A program made the translations under genes and the position numbers. Positions 17,535 to 26,142 of a DNA stretch of 64,000 bases are shown here, in pieces; the stretch's first letter is position 1; each line of letters starts with the position of its first letter. The notes beneath the pieces are model-generated. The model was not told the origin of the DNA and did not search any database. It was given only the letters and a program-made list of their open reading frames with translations. Source of the DNA: Pseudoxanthomonas sacheonensis. GTDB taxonomy: Bacteria; Pseudomonadota; Gammaproteobacteria; Xanthomonadales; Xanthomonadaceae. The DNA is taken from assembly GCF_010093305.1 (NCBI RefSeq), contig NZ_PDWS01000001.1, forward strand, positions 372,001 to 436,000, read 5' to 3'.

Positions 17535-19484
17535 ATGAACAGCGCGCAGACGCCGCAACTTACCTTCCGTGCCGTGCTGCTGGCGGTCGTACTGGCCATG
17601 ATTCTGTCGGCCGCCAACGCTTATCTTGGCCTGTTCGCGGGGCTGACCATCGCCACCGCCATCCCGGCCGCGGTGGTGTCCATGGGCGTGCTGCGCCTGC
17701 TGGGCGGCGGCACCATTCTGGAGAACAACATCGTCCAGACCGGCGCGTCGGCGGGTTCCTCCATCGCGGCGGGCGTGATCTTCACTATCCCGGCGCTGAT
17801 CATCCTGGGTTACTGGCAGGACTTCCGTTATTCGTGGGTGCTGGCCATCGCCGGTCTGGGCGGCCTGCTGGGCGTGCTGTTCTCGGTGCCATTGCGCCGC
17901 ACCATGATCGTGGAAGACCCGCTTCCGTTCCCGGAAGGCAAGGCGGCCGCCGAAGTGCTGAAGGCCGGCGAGAATCCCGGCCCGGGTCTGAAAATCCTGG
18001 CCATGTCGGCAGGTATCGGCGCGCTGGTGAAGCTGGCTGCAGCCAGTGGCCTGCGCATGATTCCCGACAGCTGGGCGCAGGCGGGCTTCTTCGCCAACAA
18101 CAAAGTGCTGGCCTACCTGGGCACCAATCTTTCGCCCGCGTTGCTGGGCGTGGGCTATATCGTCGGCTTGAACATCGGCATCGTCGTGCTTTCGGGCGCG
18201 GTGCTGTCCTGGCATATCGCCATTCCGATCTACAACGCCTTCTTCCTCAACAACGATCCGGCCCTTGCGACGCAGATCGCGGGCGCCGGCGCGGTCGACA
18301 CGGCCTTCGCCATCTGGTCCACCAAAGTCCGCTATCTGGGCGTGGGCACCATGCTCATCGGCGGCATGTGGACGCTGTTCTCGCTGCGCAAGTCGCTGGC
18401 ATCGGGCATCCGCAGCGGATTCGCCGCCGCGCGCAAGGCCAAGGGCGAGGCGGTAGCCGAAACCGACCGCGATCTGCCGATGAAGTGGATGCTGATCGCG
18501 CTGGTCGCGTTCGTGGTTCCGTTGGCGCTGCTGTACCAGGCCATCGTAGGGCAGTGGACGGTCAGTATCCCGATGACCATCATCATGATCGTCGCGGGCT
18601 TCCTGTTCGTCTCGGTATCGGCTTATCTGGCCGGCCTGGTCGGTTCCTCCAACAATCCGGTTTCCGGCATCACCATCGCCACGATCCTGTTCGCGTCGGT
18701 GGTTCTGGTGTTCCTGCTGGGGCGGAATTCTCCGATCGGCGCGGTGGCCGCGATCATGATCGGCGCGGTTGTGTGCTGCGCTGCCGCGGTCGGCGGCGAC
18801 AATCTGCAGGATCTGAAGGCCGGTTACATCGTAGGCGCGACCCCATGGAAGCAGCAGCTGATGCTGGCCATCGGCGCTTTCTCCTGCGCGTTGATCATGG
18901 CGCCGGTGCTTAACTTGCTGGCGGCCGCTTATGGCATCGGTGCTCCGACCCCGGAACACCCCAATTCGCTCTCCGCACCGCAGGCCACCCTGATGGCGTC
19001 GGTGGCCAAAGGCATGTTCGGTGGCGTGTTGCCATGGGGCATGATCGCCATCGGTGCCGGCATCGGCGCGCTCATCATCGCACTGGACGAATGGTTGAAA
19101 TCGCGCAGCGCGAAATTCCGCGTGCCCGTGCTGGCCGCGGCCATCGGCATCTATCTGCCGCTGGAATTGATGGTGCCCATCTTCCTTGGCGGCCTGCTCT
19201 CGCACTTCGTGCAGCGCAAGCACAAGGTCGATGATGACAATGAAGAAGAGAAGGACCGCATCCATCGTCCGGGCACATTGTTCTCCGCGGGCCTGATCAC
19301 CGGCGAGGCGCTGATGGGCATCGCGATAGCGGTTCCGATCGTGGTTTCGGGAAGCGCGGATGTACTGGCTTTGCCGGAAGCTTGGCGTTTCAACCAGTGG
19401 ATCGGGCTGGTGGTGCTGGCAGTCGTGGGCTGGCTGCTGTATCGCAGCGGGGCCAAGAAGCAGAACCTGCCGGCCTCGTCCTGA
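17535..19484 (+). CDS. OPT family oligopeptide transporter
   Basis: A 649-residue multi-pass inner-membrane protein of the oligopeptide transporter (OPT) superfamily. Typical pieces are AYLGLFAGLTIATAIPAAVV at the N-terminus, LGGGTILENNIVQTGASAGS, FPEGKAAAEVLKAGE and GDNLQDLKAGYIVGATPWKQ. A cytoplasmic acidic loop (KVDDDNEEEKDR) lies near residue 570. The ATG at 17535 is preferred to an upstream TTG. The substrate may be oligopeptides or peptide-metal complexes; the neighbours favour peptides. Confidence 0.9.
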   Translation: MNSAQTPQLTFRAVLLAVVLAMILSAANAYLGLFAGLTIATAIPAAVVSMGVLRLLGGGTILENNIVQTGASAGSSIAAGVIFTIPALIILGYWQDFRYSWVLAIAGLGGLLGVLFSVPLRRTMIVEDPLPFPEGKAAAEVLKAGENPGPGLKILAMSAGIGALVKLAAASGLRMIPDSWAQAGFFANNKVLAYLGTNLSPALLGVGYIVGLNIGIVVLSGAVLSWHIAIPIYNAFFLNNDPALATQIAGAGAVDTAFAIWSTKVRYLGVGTMLIGGMWTLFSLRKSLASGIRSGFAAARKAKGEAVAETDRDLPMKWMLIALVAFVVPLALLYQAIVGQWTVSIPMTIIMIVAGFLFVSVSAYLAGLVGSSNNPVSGITIATILFASVVLVFLLGRNSPIGAVAAIMIGAVVCCAAAVGGDNLQDLKAGYIVGATPWKQQLMLAIGAFSCALIMAPVLNLLAAAYGIGAPTPEHPNSLSAPQATLMASVAKGMFGGVLPWGMIAIGAGIGALIIALDEWLKSRSAKFRVPVLAAAIGIYLPLELMVPIFLGGLLSHFVQRKHKVDDDNEEEKDRIHRPGTLFSAGLITGEALMGIAIAVPIVVSGSADVLALPEAWRFNQWIGLVVLAVVGWLLYRSGAKKQNLPASS

Positions 19485-19535
19485 CGCAGCGGCCGGCAAA
19501 GTCTGGTTCCATTCCCGGCAAAGGAATGGAACTGG

Positions 19536-19918
19536 CTATCGTGCCAGTGCGTGGACGGCCGGCCAATTGAGATAGATCGGGTTGCCGACGAGCAGCAGCT
19601 TGCCGTCGGCGCCGCGCACGTTCACGCGCAACCAGTGCCGCCCGCCCCATCGTTGCGCCAATCGAAACGCAGGGTCTGCGAGGTCTGCCCGATGGACAGG
19701 TCGGCTCCCGGTTGGAGGATGCGACCGTCCTCGATCACCTCGATATGCGCGCCGGAAAGATTGCCGGCGCTCACCTCGAATTCGACCACGCTTGCCGACG
19801 GCGACGACAAAACGTCCCCAATCAGGGCTTCGGCACCGCCAGAGCGCGCACTGAAAGCCAGCGTGCGGTCGCGGCCAGGAAGCCGCAGCACATCGCGCCC
19901 CACCGCGCCGCGTGGCAT
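19536..19918 (-). pseudogene. frameshifted remnant of an exported hydrolase C-terminal domain
   Basis: On the minus strand one frame reads VGRDVLRLPGRDRTLAFSAR, then SVVEFEVSAGNLSGAHIEVI and LRFDWRNDGAGG. It then needs a shift, after which WLRVNVRGADGKLLLVGNPI and YLNWP follow, ending at a TAG. The layout (a beta-sandwich ending in GNPIYLNW) resembles the C-terminal part of PHP-type (CehA/McbA-like) metallohydrolases, but I am not certain of the family. The catalytic domain is absent. The remnant fills most of the 504-base gap between the OPT and S9 genes and is convergent to the OPT gene. Confidence 0.4.
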
Positions 19919-19988
19919 GACTCCAGGCCTTTGCGCCGGACTGCTGTTACGGCCTAACATCGGGGTTTTCCTGTCGCTGGAGCCCCGG

Positions 19989-22070
19989 ATGAAGCTGCGA
20001 ACCGCCTTGTTGCCCCTCTGCCTGCTGGCCGCATTGCCGGCCACGGCCGCTACGCGCGGATTCGACGTACGCGACATGGTGGCGCTGGACCGCGTGTCAT
20101 CGCCGGTGCTGTCGCCCGACGGTGCGGTGGTCGTGTTCGCCCAGCGGCAGATGGACAAGGAAGTCGTCAAGGCCACGACAGGGCTGTGGGTACGCAATCT
20201 GCTGACCCGCGACATGGCGCCGCCCAAGCGCTTGACGCCCGAAGGCTGGAACGTGAACTCGCCTTCGTTCTCGCCCGACGGCAAAACCGTGTATTTCCTC
20301 AGCGGCAAATCCGGCACCCAGCAGCTGTATTCCATCGCTTCCAGCGGCGGCGCGCCGAAGCAGCTCACCGCTTTCGCATTGGACATCGGCAGCTACAAAT
20401 TGTCGCCGGACGGCACCCGCGTCGCGTTCAGCACGGATACTTTCGCCGACTGCAAGGCCGACTTCGCCTGCACGCAGAAGAAGCTCGACGACACCAAGGC
20501 CAGGAAAAGCACCGGCGTAATTTATGAAGGGCTGTTCGTGCGCCATTGGGACACCTGGAGCGATGGCCGCCGCAGTCGGCTGTTCGTGAGCGATTTGCCC
20601 GTGGGCAAGGCCAAGGCGACCACCGCCGCGACCGCATTGACCGATTCGCTGGATGGCGATGCGCCTTCCAAACCTTTCGGCGACGCCAGCGAGTACGTCT
20701 GGTCGCCCGATGGAAAAACCCTGGTGGCCGGCATCCGCGTGGCCGGAAAATCCGAAGCCTGGTCCACCAACTTCGACCTCTACCGCCTGAATGCCGACGG
20801 TACCGGCGCGCCGGTCAACCTGACCGCGGCCAACAAGGCCTGGGATGCGGGTCCGGTATTCAGCGCCGACGGTAAAACGCTGTTCTATCGTGCGATGAAA
20901 CGCCCCGGCTTCGAGGCCGACCGCTTCGCGCTGATGAGCATGGACGTGGGCAGCGGACAGGTCCGCGAGATCGCCGCGCATTGGGACCGTTCCGCCGACA
21001 ACATCGTGCTGTCGCAGGATGGCGGCACCATCTTCACCACCGCGCAGGACACCGGCCAGCATCCTTTGTTCGCCGTCGAGATCGCCACCGGCAAGGCGGA
21101 GCAGATCGTCGGCGACGGCACCATCGGCGACTTCCAGGTCGCGGGCCAGACATTGGCCTTCACGCGCAATACGCTCAAGACCGGCGACCAGCTGTTCACC
21201 ACCACCACGGCAGCAGGCGCCCCCCTGCGTGCGATCACGCCGAGCACGCAAGAGCGGCTCAAGGACGTGGCATTCGGCGATTTCGAGCAGTTCGACTTCA
21301 AGGGCGCCGGCGGCGATACCGTGCACGGTTACGTGGTCAAGCCATGGAACTACGTGGAAGGCAAAAAATATCCGGTCGCGTTCCTGATCCATGGCGGTCC
21401 GCAGGGCAGCTTCGGCAACGGCTGGAGCTACCGCTGGAACCCGCAGACTTATGCGGGGCAGGGCTATGCGGTGGTGATGATCGATTTCCACGGCTCCACC
21501 GGTTATGGCCAGGCCTTCACCGATGCCATCAGCCAGGACTGGGGCGGCAAGCCGCTGGAAGACCTGCAGAAGGGCTGGGCGGCGGCGCAGAAGCAATACG
21601 CTTTCCTCGATGGCGCCAATGCCTGCGCGCTCGGCGCGAGCTACGGCGGCTACATGATCAACTGGATCGCCGGCAACTGGCATACGCCCGCTTCCGGCGC
21701 ATGGAAGTGCCTGGTGGACCACGACGGCGTATTCGACACGCGCTCGATGGGTTACGTGACCGAGGAGCTATGGTTCAGCGAATGGGAGAACGGCGGAACG
21801 CCGTATGAAAATCCCAAGAACTACGAGAAGTTCAACCCGGTCAACCATGTCGCCGAATGGCGCGTGCCCACGCTGGTGGTGCAGGGCGAGAAAGACTACC
21901 GCGTGCCTATCGACCAGGGTCTGTCCGCGTTCACCGCTTTGCAGCGCAAGGGCATCGAATCCAAATTGCTGTATTTCCCCGATGAAAACCATTGGGTGCT
22001 CAAGCCGCAGAACAGCGTGCTGTGGCACGATACGGTCAATGGCTGGCTGAAGCAGCACCTGGCCCCGTAA
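19989..22070 (+). CDS. S9 family peptidase (dipeptidyl/acylaminoacyl peptidase type), exported
   Basis: A 693-residue serine peptidase. Residues 1-21 are a signal peptide ending in PATAA, so it is exported, probably to the periplasm. Residues about 30-420 form a WD40-like beta propeller with repeated LSPDG and FSPDGKTVYF units. The C-terminal alpha/beta hydrolase domain has HGGPQGSFGNGWSYRWNPQ. The nucleophile is Ser in ALGASYGGYMINW, the Asp is in VQGEKDYRVP and the His in FPDENHWVLKP. It releases short peptides, which fits the two peptide transporters beside it. Confidence 0.92.
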   Translation: MKLRTALLPLCLLAALPATAATRGFDVRDMVALDRVSSPVLSPDGAVVVFAQRQMDKEVVKATTGLWVRNLLTRDMAPPKRLTPEGWNVNSPSFSPDGKTVYFLSGKSGTQQLYSIASSGGAPKQLTAFALDIGSYKLSPDGTRVAFSTDTFADCKADFACTQKKLDDTKARKSTGVIYEGLFVRHWDTWSDGRRSRLFVSDLPVGKAKATTAATALTDSLDGDAPSKPFGDASEYVWSPDGKTLVAGIRVAGKSEAWSTNFDLYRLNADGTGAPVNLTAANKAWDAGPVFSADGKTLFYRAMKRPGFEADRFALMSMDVGSGQVREIAAHWDRSADNIVLSQDGGTIFTTAQDTGQHPLFAVEIATGKAEQIVGDGTIGDFQVAGQTLAFTRNTLKTGDQLFTTTTAAGAPLRAITPSTQERLKDVAFGDFEQFDFKGAGGDTVHGYVVKPWNYVEGKKYPVAFLIHGGPQGSFGNGWSYRWNPQTYAGQGYAVVMIDFHGSTGYGQAFTDAISQDWGGKPLEDLQKGWAAAQKQYAFLDGANACALGASYGGYMINWIAGNWHTPASGAWKCLVDHDGVFDTRSMGYVTEELWFSEWENGGTPYENPKNYEKFNPVNHVAEWRVPTLVVQGEKDYRVPIDQGLSAFTALQRKGIESKLLYFPDENHWVLKPQNSVLWHDTVNGWLKQHLAP

Positions 22071-22139
22071 TCCTCTGCGGACCCGCGCTTCCGGCATCGC
22101 CGGCGGCGCGGCTCCGCATCGCGTCTGGAGCCGGATCCG

Positions 22140-23399
22140 ATGGCCATCGAAACCGCAGCGCCTTCCACCGCGCTGATCACCAACGACATCGTGCTGTTCG
22201 GTCTGATCGCCGGCACTTTGGGACTGGTGTTCTGGACCGCCTCGCGCGAAAGCGGGATGTGGAAGAAGTTCTACACCTATGTGCCGGCGTTGCTGCTCTG
22301 CTATTTCATTCCCGGCGTCTACAACAGCGTGGGCCTGATCGACGGCAACGCCAGCAAACTGTACAACCCCATCGCCAGCCGCGTGCTGTTGCCTGCGGCG
22401 CTGGTGCTGCTGACCCTCACCATCGATCTGAAGGGCGTGCTGCGACTGGGGCCGAAGCTGCTGCTGATGTACATAGGCGCATCGGTCACGGTGATGATCG
22501 GCGCGTTCTTCGCCTTCTGGGCGATGGGCATCCTGCATCCTCAAACAGTGGCCGGCGATACCTGGGCCGGCATGGCCACGTTGGCCGGCAGCTGGATCGG
22601 TGGCGGCGCCAACATGGTGGCGATGAAGGAAGTGTTCGCGGTCGACGAAACCACTTTCGGCCAGTTCGTGGTCGTCGACGTGGGCGTCGGCTACGTGTGG
22701 ATGGCCGTGCTGATATTCCTGGCCGGTCGCGCCGAGGCGATCGATGCGCGCAGCGGCGCCGACACGCGGGCCATCGAGGATCTCAAGCAGCGTCTGGCCA
22801 GCTACCAGCAACAGCACGAGCGCGTGGCCTCGCTGTCGGATCTCATGGTGATCCTGGGCATCGCCTTCGGCGCGGTCGGCCTGGCCCATGCGGTGGCGGG
22901 TCCGGCATCGGCCTGGTTCGGCGCCAACGTCCCGTGGGCGAGGCAGGTCAGCCTGCACGAACCGTTCGTATGGGTAGTGGTGCTGTCCACGCTGATCGGC
23001 CTGGGATTGAGCTTCACCCGCGCGCGCACGCTGGATGGTGCCGGAGCTTCCAAGATCGGCGCATTGCTGCTGTACATCCTCATCGCCTGCATCGGCATGC
23101 AGATGGACATCAAGGCGTTGGCCGACCGGCCATGGCTGTTCGCGCTGGGTTTGATCTGGATTTCGGTGCACATCGTCCTGCTGTGGTTGCTGGGCAGGGC
23201 GTTGAAGGTGCCGTTCTTCTATTTCGCCATGGGTTCGCAGAGCAACATCGGCGGGCCCGCATCGGCGCCGGTGGTGGCGTCGGTGTTCCATCCGTCGCTT
23301 GCGCCGGTGGGCGCATTACTCGGCGCGCTGGGTTATGCGACCGGTACGGTGTTGGCCTATATCGTCGGCATCACGTTGAAGGCGATGGCCGGAGCCTGA
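22140..23399 (+). CDS. DUF819 family integral membrane protein
   Basis: A 419-residue inner-membrane protein with about 10-11 hydrophobic segments. It has the DUF819 pattern: WKKFYTYVPALLLCYFIPGV near the N-terminus, LTIDLKGVLRLGPKLLLMYI, GSWIGGGANMVAMKEVF in the middle, and FFYFAMGSQSNIGGPASAPV near the end. The paired half-repeats suggest a transporter fold, but no substrate is known for the family. It begins 69 bases after the S9 peptidase and is probably cotranscribed with it, so a link with amino-acid or peptide metabolism is possible but unproven. Confidence 0.85.
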   Translation: MAIETAAPSTALITNDIVLFGLIAGTLGLVFWTASRESGMWKKFYTYVPALLLCYFIPGVYNSVGLIDGNASKLYNPIASRVLLPAALVLLTLTIDLKGVLRLGPKLLLMYIGASVTVMIGAFFAFWAMGILHPQTVAGDTWAGMATLAGSWIGGGANMVAMKEVFAVDETTFGQFVVVDVGVGYVWMAVLIFLAGRAEAIDARSGADTRAIEDLKQRLASYQQQHERVASLSDLMVILGIAFGAVGLAHAVAGPASAWFGANVPWARQVSLHEPFVWVVVLSTLIGLGLSFTRARTLDGAGASKIGALLLYILIACIGMQMDIKALADRPWLFALGLIWISVHIVLLWLLGRALKVPFFYFAMGSQSNIGGPASAPVVASVFHPSLAPVGALLGALGYATGTVLAYIVGITLKAMAGA

Positions 23400-23417
23400 G
23401 CCTCTAAGGAACTGTGG

Positions 23418-23580
23418 ATTCCGTTCATGGTGAGCTTGCCCTATAACCGTTCGTGGTGAGCCTGTCGAACCACGCTTTTCGAGGGGAGGCCGGCTTGCTG
23501 TTACTGAAATGTCTCGCCAAGAGCGTGGTTCGACAGGCTCACCACGAACGGATTCCCGACAGGCTCACCATGAACGGGAT
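23418..23580. repeat. nested palindromic repeat, family D copy 1 (convergent junction)
   Basis: The inner arms CCGTTCGTGGTGAGCCTGTC (continuing GAACCACGC) from 23447 and the reverse complement ending at 23551 enclose a loop of about 45 bases. An outer, diverged pair (ATTCCGTTCATGGTGAGCTT from 23418, and GACAGGCTCACCATGAACGG to about 23578) surrounds them. It fills the gap between the converging DUF819 and effector genes. Confidence 0.85.
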
Positions 23581-23619
23581 TACTTAATTCAGAGATTCCC
23601 TATTTAGAGATCGGATTCC

Positions 23620-24852
23620 TTAGAGCTGGACCGCACGCTGTTGGCGTTGCTCGACTTGCTGAGTCTGGCTTTGCTGCTGGTCCTGCTCGCGCAGTTGCGC
23701 TGCGCTGAGCCGTGCGGGAGTCTGGCTGGCCTGTTCCACATCGATGCGACTGCGCTGGTGAGCGGGGTCGTGCAATGCGCCCTGTACCGAGAACAGGCTG
23801 TCGCCGCGTTCGGAAGCCAGCACGTGGTCGATCCGCTTCAACCCGTCCGAGCCTGCGCGTGCCGCAGTGCCGGCCGCGACATTGAAGAAGCGTTCGTCCT
23901 CGGCAAGACCCAATTGCTGGCGTTGCCCGGACAGGCCATCGACCGCATTCCTGAGCAACCGGTTGGAAGTGCTGCCGGCGTCGCCGATGGTGTCGGGCCC
24001 CGCGCCGGGGTTGCGCTGGCGTACCTGCAGCTGCGCCAGGTCCTGCGCTTCCATCACCGCTTCGATGTAGTGCAGGTCCAGACGGTGCAGCAGCATCTTG
24101 CCGGGCACCAGGCGCTCGAAGAAGGTCAGCGGATCGGGATCGGGCAGCTGGATCTTGTGCCCCGGCGCGTCCGGCATCGCCCACTTCAGCGGGATGCTGT
24201 CTTCCTGCAGGTGGGTGAGCAGTTCGTTCTTGACGCGGTAGCTGCGGATCAGGCCCTGCTCGGCTTCCTGCTTGAGCACCTCGGCGTCGAAACCGTAGCG
24301 TTCCAGGGTCTTGTCGTGCACGCCAGCGGCGTTGAAGGTGACCGCGGGAACTTCGCTGACCATGCTCGCAGCGGCCGCCAGGCCGCCGCCGAGCGACTGC
24401 CCGGTCAGGACCACGTTGTTGCCGAAGGCCTGTTTGGCCTCCCGCGCCAGGGCGATGGCCTGGTCGTACTGCGCGTCCTCGAATCCAAGGCCCTGGCGGA
24501 AGTTGTGGCGCCAGTCCTTGCCTTCGTCGGTGCCGGCATAGGCCACCACCACGGCTCCGCTGGCATCCCGGTACAGCGAGGCGTCGAAGCCGCTCTTGCC
24601 ATCGTGCAGCAGGCTGGGGTCGATGCCTGCGGCGCGCACTGCGGCATCGTCCATGCGTTGCCAGGTGCCGGGCAGGACCGGCGCGGACGAGGACTCGCCG
24701 CGGCGTGCGTCGGCGACGGCATAGTTGTCCTGTATCAGGGTCGACAACTCGCGATCCACCGCGTGCGGCTGCTGCCCTACGACATCGTCTGCGAAGCCGT
24801 TGCCGGTCGGCGTGGAGGAAGTAATGGAGGACATCCCTGTGGAAACGTTCAT
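23620..24852 (-). CDS. lipase-domain type IV secretion effector with XVIPCD (X-Tfe)
   Basis: A 410-residue protein with two parts. Residues about 40-270 form a lipase-like alpha/beta hydrolase: VVVAYAGTDEGKDWRHNFRQ with the oxyanion region, LTGQSLGGGLAAA with nucleophile Ser153, and DLHYIEAVMEA with the likely catalytic His261. Residues about 290-410 match the XVIPCD, the C-terminal signal recognised by VirD4 in the xanthomonad antibacterial type IV system. It shows GLKRIDHVLASERGDSLFSV, then QGALHDPAHQRSRIDVEQAS and a Gln-rich tail. There is no signal peptide, as expected for this route. The inferred job is killing of neighbouring bacteria by attack on membrane lipids. The upstream ankyrin lipoprotein is the probable immunity protein. 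No virB/virD4 genes lie in the window. Confidence 0.8.
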   Translation of the reverse strand: MNVSTGMSSITSSTPTGNGFADDVVGQQPHAVDRELSTLIQDNYAVADARRGESSSAPVLPGTWQRMDDAAVRAAGIDPSLLHDGKSGFDASLYRDASGAVVVAYAGTDEGKDWRHNFRQGLGFEDAQYDQAIALAREAKQAFGNNVVLTGQSLGGGLAAAASMVSEVPAVTFNAAGVHDKTLERYGFDAEVLKQEAEQGLIRSYRVKNELLTHLQEDSIPLKWAMPDAPGHKIQLPDPDPLTFFERLVPGKMLLHRLDLHYIEAVMEAQDLAQLQVRQRNPGAGPDTIGDAGSTSNRLLRNAVDGLSGQRQQLGLAEDERFFNVAAGTAARAGSDGLKRIDHVLASERGDSLFSVQGALHDPAHQRSRIDVEQASQTPARLSAAQLREQDQQQSQTQQVEQRQQRAVQL

Positions 24853-24927
24853 GCGCGATTCCTTTGCGTGTGCGTGTCTTGGTGCACGGGTTTGGCGACG
24901 CCTGCCGGCGCCGCAGCTTCCAGCGGA

Positions 24928-25686
24928 TTACTGCGCGGCGATGCCGTTGGCCGCGAGCCAGTCGCGTACCTTCTGTCGCGACTGCCGGCCTTCGGCGTTG
25001 AGGCGCGCGTCCGAACCGGAGAACAACGCAGCCTGGAAGGTGTTGCCGCGACTGTCGGTGGCATTGGGGTCCACGCCCAGTTGCAACAGCTGCAGGACGC
25101 GCCCGGCATCGTTGACCTGCGCGGCCACGTGCAACAGGGAATTGCCCATCGAATCCGTGCGGTGGACATCGGCGCCGGCTTTCACCAGCAGGTCGAACTG
25201 CGCGTCGCGGCGGCTCTGCACCGCGCGGAAGATCGGGGTCCGGCCGGCACGGGCACTGACCACGTCCACCGGGGCGCCATGTGCGACCAGCACCTGCAGA
25301 TATTGAGGATCGTCGGCCATGGCGGCCATGTGCGCCACGGTCTCGCTGTCCATGCCCGGCTGGGCAGCGTTGGCGCCGGCTTCGAGCAATGCGGAGAGCG
25401 AGGCAGGTTTCCGGTTCCAGACCGCCCACTCGAGGAGAGTGACCTGATCATCGCCGCGCGCGGTCAAGTTGGCCGGCGCTGCGAGGGCGCGGATACGGGA
25501 TACGTCCCCCTCGGCGACCGCATTGGCCAGCGGCACGACCGCAGGGTCGTGGAAAGGCATGGCGGAGGTGGGGTTGATCGCTGCGGACATGCTGGTTTGC
25601 TCCTTTGCACCGGCCGGATCGGCGGCGCATGAAACCATCAGGATGGAAGTTGCGAGTGCCGCCAGGGCGGGGACCTGCTTGCGCAT
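24928..25686 (-). CDS. ankyrin-repeat lipoprotein, probable immunity protein of the effector
   Basis: A 252-residue protein. The start at ATG 25686 gives an export signal MRKQVPALAALATSILMVSC with a lipobox-like MVSC, so it is probably a periplasmic lipoprotein. Residues about 55-240 contain four or five ankyrin repeats, for example DQVTLLEWAVWNRKPASLSA, RTPIFRAVQSRRDAQFDLLV and GNSLLHVAAQVNDAGRVLQL. It lies 75 bases upstream of the effector on the same strand. Immunity proteins of xanthomonad type IV effectors are usually periplasmic and encoded next to the effector, and ankyrin proteins commonly guard lipase toxins. The immunity role is inferred from these points. Confidence 0.75.
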   Translation of the reverse strand: MRKQVPALAALATSILMVSCAADPAGAKEQTSMSAAINPTSAMPFHDPAVVPLANAVAEGDVSRIRALAAPANLTARGDDQVTLLEWAVWNRKPASLSALLEAGANAAQPGMDSETVAHMAAMADDPQYLQVLVAHGAPVDVVSARAGRTPIFRAVQSRRDAQFDLLVKAGADVHRTDSMGNSLLHVAAQVNDAGRVLQLLQLGVDPNATDSRGNTFQAALFSGSDARLNAEGRQSRQKVRDWLAANGIAAQ

Positions 25687-25845
25687 TGCGGTTTCCTTTC
25701 CGGCTGCGTGGTTGCGGTCGCGGAATGTGGTGTTGCCCCGACGCGACAAGCCGATCCTAGCACCGCTTTTGCCGGGCGGATGTTTCGTTTTCGTTATCCG
25801 CAGGGATTATGCGAGCTGGGGTGGCGGGGTGAACATGGGGAGCAG

Positions 25846-25870
25846 AGCCAGGCATTGCACCTGGCTCTCT
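25846..25870. terminator. hairpin after the small CstA-partner gene
   Basis: GAGCCAGG and CCTGGCTC form a stem with a 7-base loop 6-10 bases beyond the stop of the DUF466 gene on the minus strand. No T tract follows, so termination strength is uncertain. Confidence 0.4.
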
Positions 25871-25875
25871 TTACC

Positions 25876-26100
25876 TCAGCAGCAGCGGAATCCGTTCTTG
25901 CCGCCGAAGCGCGCTTCCTGCCGTTCGCGGAAGAAGGTCTTGTAGTCCATCACTTCGCGCTCGGGATGTTTTTCCATCATGTGGCGCACGTAGTTGTCGT
26001 AGTCGGGCACGCCGCAGCACAGCCGCGCGGTCTGCACCAGGCGCCGCCATACGCGGCGGTGCGCCTGGTACTGGCCGGCGGGAACCAGTTCGGTTCCCAT
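25876..26100 (-). CDS. YbdD/YjiX (DUF466) family small protein
   Basis: A 74-residue protein of the family found next to CstA/BtsT carbon-starvation transporters. It has the conserved run CCGVPDYDNYVRHMMEKHPE, then VMDYKTFFRERQEARFGG and ends in a Cys pair. It has no membrane segment. It starts 42 bases after the transporter gene and is presumably cotranscribed. Its molecular role is not established; a supporting role for the transporter is inferred from constant pairing. Confidence 0.88.
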   Translation of the reverse strand: MGTELVPAGQYQAHRRVWRRLVQTARLCCGVPDYDNYVRHMMEKHPEREVMDYKTFFRERQEARFGGKNGFRCC

Positions 26101-26142
26101 CAGCGTGCTCCTATCGGTTGTGCGCTCATCAGCATGCTCCGT

